Assembly (NCBI GenBank): GCA_037962975.1
Contig: CM075676.1
Span: forward strand, 100,386,001 to 100,450,000
Source of the DNA: Clitoria ternatea
Lineage: Eukaryota > Streptophyta > Magnoliopsida > Fabales > Fabaceae
DNA: 64,000 nt
Reading direction: 5' to 3'
Shown piece by piece: positions 35,003 through 45,538 of the stretch (its first letter is position 1; the number at the start of each line of letters is the position of its first letter). The translations under genes and the position numbers were made by a program. The notes beneath the pieces were generated by a model, which saw nothing but the letters and a program-made list of their open reading frames with translations, did not search any database and had not been told where the DNA came from.

Positions 35003-35686
35003 GGTCGAAGTAGAATGAATAAAATTTTAGGGAGATAAAGGAAAGGGAGGTTACCTAAAAGAGAGAAGAACTTTGTGAAGGTTGAGGGCAACAAAGAAAT
35101 CTCCAGAAATTTGAGCAGCGGTTCACTAAGCTTGAAGACAGAGATGAATTCCAAAACTCGTTAAGTGTCCCTTTTATAGGTAACGAGGAAGCACAGTGCT
35201 CTGTTGAAAGTCACGCCGTTTACTTCAAAACGCAACCTTTCGAATTCAAACGACTCCGTCGTTTCGTAACAATAAAGCGCGAAAATGGTAACGTTTCAGT
35301 AAATGTTTTTACGAAATGGGCCTTCATCAGTTAAAATCCAGGCCCAATAAGCCCGATCGACGGTTACATCCCTGTGAAGTAATGGCTCGTGCGTAAAAAG
35401 ACGCATTTAATGTCCAATCATTTCAGACGCATTTAATGCACCCCAACCACTCTTCGAATACCAAGGGTTTTGATTTCCAAAAACTCTTGGGATTTCCCTC
35501 ATTATGATACGCTGTCTGAATTCGTTGTATATAGCACGAGAAGAACGGTAAACTCAGTTGGCAGAACGGATATTAAAGAGTTTTCAGAAGGTATTTCCAG
35601 AACGTTCCACCGGCATCCAGACCTCTCCAAGGCTGTATAGCTCGTATGAGCAACTTAACAGTCCCTCACACAAGCTAGGGGACAAA
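35003..35686. other. Upstream region of the antisense gene and 3' end of element A
   Basis: There is no protein-coding frame of note. It holds an antisense TATA box at 35171-35178. At its right end is a short purine-rich tract (AGCTAGGGGACAAA, 35673-35686), the probable polypurine tract for element A's right LTR. Several sites around 35200-35450 are GC-richer than the surroundings. Confidence 0.6.
35171..35178 (-). promoter_or_regulatory. Antisense TATA box of element A
   Basis: On the minus strand the sequence reads CCTATAAAAGGGAC, a strong plant TATA box. It lies about 170 bp upstream of the antisense gene's ATG at 35002 and outside the LTR. It suggests the gene has its own promoter rather than relying on the LTR. 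The transcription start would be near 35140. Confidence 0.55.
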
Positions 35687-36489
35687 TGATCCGGTCTGGA
35701 TACCGGTCCCCAAAGTTATGACGTCAGAACGACTTCATAAGAGGGAAACCGGTGTCATAGTTCAGGCAATGTCACACCGGATATCCGATATCCCTTCATC
35801 CGCTCTTATCTCATCAGACATTCTATTCATTCTCTCAACAATGGATACTTCACTCGTTCTCATTGCACGTCTATATAACTGTTTGCCTCAGAATCACTGT
35901 GAGATAAGAGTTCCTTATAACTTATTAGCGAAGATACCCTGCATAGCGGAATATGTCAATGTCAATTACCTCAGAGAGTAAGTACATGTGTCAGCGAAAT
36001 ATGCGGAAAGGTGATTATCCTCCATCCTTATCACAGGATCGTACTCTGATAATTGACCTACCCTCCTGACACATTCTGAGTACTAAGCCACTTTGATTGA
36101 CACACTTCACACGCTATCAGAGCCAATGGGCCCACTTGCATCCAACGATTCATTTCCTACGTTTAACTATAAATAGCATGACCTAAAACACATGCAAGGT
36201 TACGTTGTCCTAACTCATTCTTTACTATTGTATTGCTCGAGTATTCACTGAGTTCATACACTTTCCTGACTTGAGTGTCGGAGAATCTTTGCAGGTGGCA
36301 CCACCTTTCACCCTCTCTCAACGCGAATCGTTGGTGTGAAGGATCTCCAGGACAACAAGACCGGTTTCTCCCACTGAGAGGCCGTACTACCACACCGGAT
36401 ACCTACTGTACCGGTGTACAAACCCTAAAACACCTGAACTCTTATGGCTGGTCCCACACCGGATCTAGACCCCGATTCAGACCAGTTCA
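35687..36489 (+). repeat. Right LTR of element A
   Basis: The 803-bp LTR, TGATCCGG to CAGTTCA, is uninterrupted and followed by the TATAT duplication within an (AT)n run. It has the TATA box at 36168-36175. It defines what the left LTR looked like before solo LTR C inserted. Confidence 0.94.
36168..36175 (+). promoter_or_regulatory. TATA box of the right LTR of element A
   Basis: TATAAATA in the context AACTATAAATAGCATGACC matches 6931-6938 of the left LTR. Confidence 0.5.
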
Positions 36490-36887
36490 TATATATATAT
36501 ATATTTCAAATATATTAATGATACTTTGTTTGTATAAACATTTATATAAATTTATACATAAATGTACATAAGTGTGATTTTGTGAATAAATCTATATAAA
36601 AGACATGTCTAGTTAGTAGTATTTATGAACAGGTAACACACTAAATAATGTAAAATAAACTCCAAATCACGTGAGAACTACTCAACCATCAGGCACGGCT
36701 GGAGTCATCTTCAAAAAAACTACCTACATTAACCTCTGGATCTACAACTATCTAAGCATCTTCAATGGTGGAATCACTCTTAAAGAAGGCTTCCGGAATT
36801 AGTCTTGCTCTAAAAGGAAAAAGAAAATGTCTCTAGTGGATCGAGTAGCCCAACAATAACCTGAGACAATCTGACAGTTACTATATC

Positions 36888-36918
<31 letters not shown>

Positions 36919-38317
36919 ATTGCTATTATATCTAACTCTCCATCTCTATTGTCCTTCCTGTCGGGCCCTTATCCTCACGTCTATCATTAGAGGAAAATTA
37001 TTCATAATGAAGATCTGTTTAATAATTTAAAAATTTTACACAACATAGACAAGGAAAATGGTGAGAAATAGAAAATACAAATATCATACAAGACATATAA
37101 TAATAGATTTTTACAAAATAATAGTAAGTTCTATAGGCAAATTTCACCAGACATGTTATTTACAGCATTGAATGTGAATGTATATGTTGGTTCAATCTAT
37201 CACAAAACAACCACAAGAATAAAGCAGAAACTAACCGGAAACAGAAAACTTAAGCATAAAACAATCAACAGAGAATTATAAAAGAGATAGAGAAGAAGAA
37301 AGAACACCAAACTTTAACTGTAGCCTACATCCACGGGAGAGAGCAACAATTCACTATTAAGATCTCCAAGAACAGATTACAAGAGAAACCAGCTTTAGAC
37401 TTTTGAAACTGCGTGTACTAGACCTTGGACTACAACTCAACAGACCAAACCAAACCAAACTTTTCTATTCTGCACTTGTTTTTCTCTCCTCACCTCTGTT
37501 TTCAGTCTTGCTTTGATCTTAACTCTCATTCAAGTAATCTCACATGCCACACAATTGTTACACACGTATATCTTCCAGAAATGATAAGCCATCAAGTTTA
37601 TATCATGCATGGAAACAAACAATAATCAAAATCTGTTATTTCTAACAGCATAACAGAATTCCATTAAAACATAATTTGTTAGAGAAATTGAAATTGGTTT
37701 TGGAGTTAATCTTCACAGTATGTATGATTGACAATTCTTATTCTAGTTCTTGTCTCATTTCGTATTTAGTTGATGATAACTTATTAATTCTTTTATTGGT
37801 AATAAGGATGCAATGTATATGTGGGCCCTGAAGTTTTCTTTTATTGATAGCAGTCAGGAGTTGATATTGTTTCATCATAAAATAATAACTACCTATATGG
37901 CAACCGAACAACTCCATTGACCTTAATATGCACTTAGGGCCTAGTCAGATTGTTAAGAGTTTGTTGTGAATTACCCGACACTATGGAGCGACCCCAGGTC
38001 TCTTAGGCCTCTCTTCACACTTTCCCATCCCAAGGGTCGCTATTGAACAATCCTTAATGCATGCTAAATTTAAAAAATGACCAATATGAAACCAATTAAA
38101 TGACCAATTTGACATAAAAATTGATTGAGTTAATTGAAAACAATGGTAAAATATAAGAGAAGAAAATAATGATTTAGCCTTAAAAAAATAGAATGAAACC
38201 TCCATGTAAAAAAAAGATATATACATATAATGAAACTATTAGAAAAAGATAAAAACATTATTTTAAAAAAATATATTTATATAAATTTATGATGTAACAT
38301 AAAATGCATACACTTAC
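36490..38317. other. AT-rich intergenic DNA, probably old repeat debris
   Basis: No gene was recognised. A (TA)n(CA)n microsatellite lies at about 36893-36918. The part next to element A may be the rest of the TGTAACACCC LTR that begins at 2774, but no end could be defined. Open frames here are short and without family features. Confidence 0.5.
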
Positions 38318-41300
38318 TTAGACACTAAAATTAAAAATTTAGAATAAATTTTTCGCGCTTTTGGGAATTAAATAGACCATTTTTAAAATTCCAATAAATA
38401 ATAAAAATAATAAAATAATATAACAATAAGAATAATTAAAAGTAATTAAAATAAATAATATAATATTCTTACATTAAATGAAACATGAAATTATTTAGTT
38501 AAATATCAACTATTAAAATAATGTTAAGATTAAATACAATAATCACATCAAACAATTAAAAGAAAATAAATAAATAAATACACAAATAATGAATAAATAA
38601 ATAATAAGCAATTAAAAGATAAAGAGAAAGTGGAAGGCAAAAGACCCCCCCCCCCAGGACATGATGCATGCGTGGAAATAAAGAAAATCAGGGGACTTTT
38701 TATACCGGACTCAAATCAGTGTAAAAAGGGGGAAATAATAGGTGTTGAACGCATTCAGGAATAGAGGGACTTTCTACAGCGGACGCAACCAGTGTAAAAA
38801 GCTGGGCGTAGCCGGTGTTAAAAGTGATTTCTTAATAGCATTATAATTATGTAGATTTTTCACAAAATTGAACTTCTCAACCCCCTAAAACCATTCAAAT
38901 GACCTTTAAATGCCACCAAACTTTGTAGACACCTTCTATATGCTAATTATGACTTGCTCCAATTGAAGGAACTCAAAAACATGAAAACTTGAGGAATATA
39001 TGCGTATTTTGCAATTTAGGCCATTTTGGGTTAAATGGCCTAACCAATCATACTTATTTCAATGTGCCTATCCTGAAAATGGTTCACACATATCCCAAGT
39101 GTAGTACATGACTTATAGAAACTGTCCGGAGGTCCCAAAACCTCTCGAATCAAAACATGACTACCCTAGTTCCTTAAAATGCTTAAATTTTCATGCCAAA
39201 CTACATTACATAACTTTGAACCAATTAGCATTCCATCAACTTTCACAATTTCTAAAGATCCTATGATGTAATTTAGACCCGTCCATGGTTACTATTGTCC
39301 CATATTTCTCATTAACATCATGCTAATCCCTAATTTACATCATAAAACATATAAGTCCACAATTTCTTCTTTTATGTAACTTAAAACTAATGCATTTATT
39401 CATATATAATCAACCTCGTTAAATCATAGCCATCATAAATAATTATATAACTTGCCCAAACATATTTAAGTCATCAAGTTCATGGCTCCATCCTGTATTT
39501 GCATCAATTATGCACCATTTAACCTTCAAGTTACATTTCAACAGCAATATAACATATCAACATAGGCTCAATGCCTCTCAACAGATTCTACCCATTTGCT
39601 TTTATAGCAATATATATATATATATATATCCAACAATATAATTCTAAATCCATCGTTATCAAATTGTGCCTTCTTGCACATACAGATTTTAGTTTCTTCT
39701 ATACATCTAGAATGCTAAATATCAACATGATTTTAACCACCAAAACAAGTATATTATAATTCTGAATTATATCACATAATTATCCATCTTGTAATTACAT
39801 ATTTAGCCATCCATATATTCTTCAAAATGCTGATCATCATCATGAAAACAGCAACCTTAACATTCATTATACATTCTGATTTTTCATCACACAATTATAC
39901 CACATTTACATGCTTCATATCACCATACAATAATTATATAATCGCCTAGATACCAAAATATAGAGTCGACCAAAGCAAGATATCAAAAGCTATATACTAA
40001 CATATACATATGCATACTGAACCATAATAGATTCTCAAAATATCTATCTTCCAACAACTTCATTCCTCTCCATTATTCAGATTCACTGTTTCAAAAATGT
40101 TCGTAGGGGTAAGCATATATATTTTTAATGACAAGTACTGAATCGAATAAATTTCAACATATCCAATACACATCTAATTACACCTGTTAATCATAATTTC
40201 AACATAATCATTACCATTTAACTTGTCTTTCTAAACCATACACAATCTAATCATACTAACATAATTTCACACATCCTTAGTTGTCACACAGCTTTCAACT
40301 CCTCAATCTTATATAAAAATGCATATGTATGCGGACCCGACTAACTACTGGAATGTATATTACAGTATATGAAAATATTCTCATCATATGTTTTACTGGT
40401 ACCAAATTGCTTGCTTTATTTACAACACAGCCACCCTAAGTGACAGTAGTACATGTTTCCACGTGTTGTGGCTGGCTTTAGAACCAATCTAAAGCGTCTG
40501 GTGAACCCGAAAGTAAACACCATAGGGTCTTCTACATATCCAAAGGTCACTCTCCCATCTAGGCCGGCATCACAAACCTCCTGCAGTCCTGTGTGCGTCC
40601 TTATGCAATGTTATACAATCGATCATCAGTTTATCAATTCAAATCATCATTTAAGCTACCCAAAGCTCATCTAATGCAATCCAATGCATTACTTCCCGAT
40701 CAATATCATTTCTTTGCAATCCAATGCAATATAAATTATAATTCCTCAATTAGCATCCAAGCTAAAATTCATTAGCAATCATAGCAATTCGATGCCATAC
40801 CATTCAACACAATTAATTACCATACAATTTCACATACACATCATAATAAACATCAATATTGTTAACATTCACTTTATAATCATCCAATCACGAGAATGCA
40901 TTTCAAATACAATCATTATACAATTATCATCAATTTAAATCATCATCACACATATAACATACATACAAATCAATGCATTCTCTATCCGTTCATAACTCAT
41001 ACATTTAAAGTATACCTACTCTCCCTATCTAGAACCCAAGTTCCAGCAATTCAACACCTTCCGGTCCACTCCGGAATCAACACCTATTTAAAAACAAAGC
41101 TGAAACCTTCTGGTTACTAAACCGGTCATCATTTCTAAATCAATTAAGCTACTTAACTATTAGAACTCAAAACTATTTAATAATTATCAATTTAATGAAA
41201 TGGCAAAGCTTCGAAAGTATCCGACTTACTGAAACAATGCCGAGACTTTCTGGTACTTGAATCCGTAAGCTAAAATGCTGCCCCAAGCTCCGAAACAACC

Positions 41301-41830
41301 GAAGGATTATCTAAATTCATGTAAATACAATATTTAGAGTTTGAATTTAAGAAATTTGGCCATCAAAGCAAGTGGATTCTTGAAACTCACCTTTCAAATG
41401 TAGAAATTAAGAATCCCAAGGTTTCTTAAAGCCGCCCACGGTTTCTAAATGATTCCGAAGCACTCTAGCTTCATGAAATTGAAGAAATTAGAGGCGAATT
41501 TTCAAGAACAAAGCAAAACCAGTTTGGGTTCCATGAACTCTTACCATACAAAATAAAAATGGATGATATTTGCATTTCCCTATTGTTGCTTGCGTGAAGA
41601 TACAAGAGACTTGAGCTTAACAATGAAGGATGAGAGAGGAAACAATGGCCACGGGATAATGAAAAGGAAGAAGCAATGGTTCTGTTTCTAATTCTTGCAT
41701 GCATGCGTGATAAAGAGTGTTAGAAGAAGGAAACGACATTCATTTCATTAAGGCAAAAAGGGAATTTTCAAGTTCTTTTATTAAATTAATTATAACAAAT
41801 CCTATGCTAATTATTAATTAGGATGTTACA
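38318..41830 (-). mobile_element. Possible solo LTR of a TGTAACATCC-type retrotransposon
   Basis: On the minus strand the stretch starts TGTAACATCCTAATTAATAA at 41830. CTTAC follows at 41831-41835 and recurs at 38313-38317, which would bound a 3,513-bp element. Its inner organisation resembles the element at 54605-57385: promoter-like start, splice-donor-like GGTGAG, and short repeated phrases near the far end (for example CCAGTGTAAAAAG twice at 38720-38805). The far terminus does not end in the canonical CA, and 5-bp matches arise easily by chance, so the left boundary is weak. No coding region is visible, which fits a solo LTR. Confidence 0.4.
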
Positions 41831-43963
41831 CTTACACATATATAAGTTTTTGTTTTAAAAAAAGATTTGAATCATAATAGTACAGTTCTTTTATGAATAA
41901 AAAAATAAAATCTTTTAATTCTCTTATATTTACATTATATGTCTTATAAAAATAAATTACAAAATGTTATATTTGAAATTCAATAATTTTAAAATTACAA
42001 TCGAATTAAAATTACAATATTTACTCATAAATATATAAATGAATGCAATATTTATTAAGCAATTAAAAAATTAAATTATGTTTAACAAGATCATGAGCCA
42101 CTGATTAAACTAGCTTGTAACTTATTTTAATAACCCGAAGACTTATTTGATAAAATAGTTCTCATTAATAAATAAGATTATTTTAGTCACTTAGAGCATT
42201 TTTATAATTCAATCAACTGACTGATCAATTTTCATCTTTCAGATATCAATTTTACTTAATCAATCATCTTATTAATTTTTAGGTAACATTTCAACTTTCG
42301 GCTATTTTTTTTTATTATATCAAACGAGCCTTAAGAATACCATTCCTTTCTCTCTGCGGAGAATTTGAAGAAGGAAAGAATAAGATTAGTAGCAATTCTT
42401 CCCATTTTATTTTTATAATACAATTTTCTCATATATAACTTATAATATTTTTAGGATGTGTTTACTTAATATGTCTTTTTATAAAAAGTAATAAAATATT
42501 TTAATAATACATGATAAAATGAAAAACATGTTCATTCACCCAATTTTTTAAAAGAAAATACATAGTAAATAAAAAAATTATTATTTCATAAAACAACCAC
42601 TATTTAATAAATTATCCAAAATAGTTTTTCAAAATTTTTCATTGTAATAATAAGGGAAGAAATATTCTAATTTTTAAAAAATAAGAATAATAGAAAATAT
42701 GATATTTTAAATTTTTTTAAATGTGAAAAAAAGATGAAAAACTAGTTGCATTTAAACACAGTATCTAACATATTTTTATAATTTTTTCAGAATAAAAAAT
42801 TAAAAAAACTTATTAATAACCAAGAAATGTGGTTCGAAATCTCCCATCTTTCCCTGTTGTCTTCAATGTGAAAGCTGAAATGTTTGCTGCCGGATTTTTT
42901 AGATGATGTTAAAGCGCGTGGAACAAGTGAAAAAACAAATGAATGGATACAACCCCTCAAATATCATACTTCCATTTCCATAAACAGAATAAAGCCCAAC
43001 TACCATATTCTAAAATCTTTGTAATTGTCATTTTTGTGTTAAATTTGCAGCGATACAACATTTGGAAATATATTTGGTATTCCAATTTATATGGCTGGGG
43101 TTTAGCACAACTCCTCTTATTTCTATTACCAACATCTTTAATTTAAAATTAATTAGATATTTAAACCATACAAAATACTATGACACATACGATAACACAG
43201 TCGAAACCTAAGTATTTCTTGTTTCGTGTACTCATGTCCCAAAACATTCCTGTTGCTATATCCCCCAGTAACCTTAAAGATTTCAATGTAAGAAAATATA
43301 TAAATTAAGATTGTACATATTTTTCATGCATGAGCCAATCAAGCTGAAAAAGACCCAAAATTTTCAATTGCGGTCTAAAACATTTTTTTTTCTCTCTTTT
43401 GTATTCCTCTGCTCTGACCCATTATTTGGGCAGAATTAGTCCTTGTTTCATATTTCGTGCAAGTTCAGTGCGCTTTAGCCTCCGCCACCATTTCTCAGTT
43501 CTCACCCCATTCTGTATCTGCAGGCCTAATAGTGATTTAATTTGTCGGTCATAAAAATACGCTTGAAATTTAATTTAATTCTTTTTTCTTCTTTGGTTTC
43601 CAAAGCTTTGAGCTGGTAAATGGTGGCTGTAGCTTTAGTGCTGTGTCGACCCCCTTACTTGTGGCCGTGGGCAACACTCCCAAATTTCATCATTAATGTT
43701 ATTAAAATCTGGTTAGATCAATTAATCAATTAAAATATAAATCAATTTAAATTAATTTTATAATTATCAGTTTGATTAGTCACCCATCCCTTTGATATGG
43801 TTGCTTGGAACATTCTAAATTTAATTACTGGCCAAAGCAAAGCCTCTCCCTTTTAAACCCCACTTGCTACCTACATTCTTGCAATTTTCAGTGCCTCTCT
43901 TGTCTCTTCTTGTGTTTGTTGTGTGTGAGAGATACAGATCAGAGAGAGTGTGTGTCTTAAACC
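41831..43963. other. Intergenic DNA and 5' flank of the MATE gene
   Basis: No gene was found. A weak inverted pair (GGATGTGTTTACTTAA near 42455 and the complement of TTTAAACACAGTATC near 42752-42767) hints at a decayed small DNA transposon. The last 120 bp before the MATE start are CT-rich then GA-rich, as in plant 5' leaders (GAGAGATACAGATCAGAGAG). A TATA-like TTTTAAACCCC lies near 43852, but it is not a clear box. Confidence 0.5.
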
Positions 43964-45538
43964 ATGTGCCAATTATTACCATCATCTACCTCTAACTTGA
44001 GTGAAAGCAATGAGGGCCAGCCAAATACAATATCAAAAACCCAAGTACTTGATGAGCCCAACGTGTTCACAACTTTGATCCCCAAATCCCCAACATGTCA
44101 AGAAAGCCAAAACCAAAATCCCCAAAACACCCATTTGTGTGTGGCCCTCAATGAAGCTAGGTGCATAGCCAACATTTCATTCTCTATGGTCCTAACTGGT
44201 CTCTTACTCTATTCTCGCTCCATGATCTCCATGCTCTTCCTTGGCCACCTCGGTGACCTTGCTCTCGCTGGTGGCTCCTTAGCCATTGGATTTGCCAACA
44301 TCACTGGTTACTCTGTTCTCTCTGGCCTTGCCATGGGAATGGAACCCATTTGCGGCCAAGCTTTCGGGGCCAAAAGATTCAAACTTCTCGGCCTCACCAT
44401 GCAGAGAACCGTGCTCCTTCTCCTCTTAACGTCCCTCTTTATCTCATTCTTTTGGCTTAACATGGACAGAATTTTGCTCTTTTGTGGTCAAGAACATGAC
44501 ATGGCCAACGAGGCACAAAGTTACATACTTTTTTCTCTACCTGATCTCGTAGCACAGTCGTTGCTACACCCTTTGAGAATCTATCTTCGAACTCAATCTA
44601 TAACCCTTCCTCTAACATGTTGTGCCGCTATATCTATTCTTCTCCACGTTCCCATCAATTACCTCCTTGTTTTTGTGCTCAAGCTTGGGATCAAAGGCGT
44701 GGCTTTAAGTGCCGTTTGGACGAATTTCAACCTCGTGGGGTTGTTAATTATCTACATAGTGGTTTCTTGTACGCACAAGAAAACGTGGCAACCGTTTTCT
44801 ATGGGATGTTTCAAAGGTTTTAAGAAACTCTTGAACCTCGCGATTCCGAGTTGCGTTTCGGTTTGTCTCGAATGGTGGTGGTACGAAATAATGATTTTGT
44901 TGTGTGGGTTATTGGTTAATCCTCACGCGAGTGTGGCATCAATGGGTGTTTTGATTCAAACCACGGCTTTGATATACATTTTTCCTTCTTCTTTGAGTTT
45001 CGGGGTGTCCACAAGGGTTGGAAACGAGTTGGGTGCAGGGAATCCCAAGAGAGCAAAGATTGCGGCGGTTGTGGGGCTATGTTTCAGTTTTGTTTTGGGA
45101 TTCTCTGCTTTGGGTTTTGCTGTTTCGGTGAGGAAGGTTTGGGCTTTTATGTTCACAAAGGATGAAGAGATCATTGCTTTGACGTGTATGGTGTTGCCCA
45201 TTATTGGGCTATGTGAGCTTGGGAACTGTCCACAAACTACGGTTTGTGGCGTTTTGAGAGGAACCGCTAGGCCGAAATTGGGAGCGAACATAAACTTGGG
45301 TTGTTTCTATCTTGTAGGAATGCCTGTGGCGGTCTGGTTGGGTTTCTTTGCAGGGTTTGACTTCAAAGGGTTGTGGCTTGGTATGTTGGCAGCACAAGGG
45401 TCTTGTATGCTGACAATGATGTTTGTGTTGGCACACACCAATTGGGATGGTCAAGCACAAAGAGCCAAGGAACTCACATCTTGTGATCCTACTCAGGAAG
45501 AGGAAAATCAACTTCTTCAATTCATGTGCCACAAATAA
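43964..45538 (+). CDS. MATE-family efflux transporter, DTX48-51 group
   Basis: This single-exon gene encodes 524 residues, a usual length for plant MATE (DTX) proteins, which export organic compounds or hormones across membranes in exchange for H+ or Na+. The first 64 or so residues are hydrophilic. The rest is hydrophobic in the twelve-helix, two-lobe pattern. Family signatures are LTGLLLYSRSMISMLFLGHLGDLALAGG cut short as SMISMLFLGHLGDLALAGG, MGMEPICGQAFGA, LHPLRIYLRTQ, CVSVCLEWWWYE, STRVGNELGAGNPKRA and CELGNCPQTTVCGVLRGTARP. The set, the MCQL start and the absence of introns fit Arabidopsis DTX48-DTX51 (the BCD1/ADS1 type). In Arabidopsis these act in endomembranes and affect organ initiation, iron balance or stress responses; which member this is cannot be told here. 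The start ATG has A at -3 and follows a GA-rich leader. The frame is fully intact. Confidence 0.95.
   Translation: MCQLLPSSTSNLSESNEGQPNTISKTQVLDEPNVFTTLIPKSPTCQESQNQNPQNTHLCVALNEARCIANISFSMVLTGLLLYSRSMISMLFLGHLGDLALAGGSLAIGFANITGYSVLSGLAMGMEPICGQAFGAKRFKLLGLTMQRTVLLLLLTSLFISFFWLNMDRILLFCGQEHDMANEAQSYILFSLPDLVAQSLLHPLRIYLRTQSITLPLTCCAAISILLHVPINYLLVFVLKLGIKGVALSAVWTNFNLVGLLIIYIVVSCTHKKTWQPFSMGCFKGFKKLLNLAIPSCVSVCLEWWWYEIMILLCGLLVNPHASVASMGVLIQTTALIYIFPSSLSFGVSTRVGNELGAGNPKRAKIAAVVGLCFSFVLGFSALGFAVSVRKVWAFMFTKDEEIIALTCMVLPIIGLCELGNCPQTTVCGVLRGTARPKLGANINLGCFYLVGMPVAVWLGFFAGFDFKGLWLGMLAAQGSCMLTMMFVLAHTNWDGQAQRAKELTSCDPTQEEENQLLQFMCHK

Larger units (their letters stand above)
2873..36489 (+). 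mobile_element. Element A: Tat-type Ty3/gypsy retrotransposon, host of two nested insertions
   Basis: The element is bounded by LTRs that start TGATCCGG and end CAGTTCA, with the 5-bp target duplication TATAT at 2868-2872 and 36490-36494. Order is LTR, primer site, gag-pro-RT-RNaseH-integrase, 3' spacer with tandem repeats, antisense extra gene, polypurine tract, LTR. Subtracting solo LTR C and element B, each with one 5-bp duplication, leaves about 11,713 bp. The two LTRs are then 804 and 803 bp and differ at roughly 25-30 positions counted by eye, mostly C/T or G/A. The pol order with integrase last, a second RNase H domain, no chromodomain, and an antisense extra ORF fit the Tat lineage. 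The element is defective: seven internal stops in pol, plus a stop, a frameshift and an insertion in the antisense gene. Confidence 0.92.

Noticed and set aside
38645..38655. Poly-C run as a possible regulatory or G-quadruplex site
   Set aside because: It is a single homopolymer run of about eleven bases. It could equally be an assembly-prone tract, and no partner runs are nearby.
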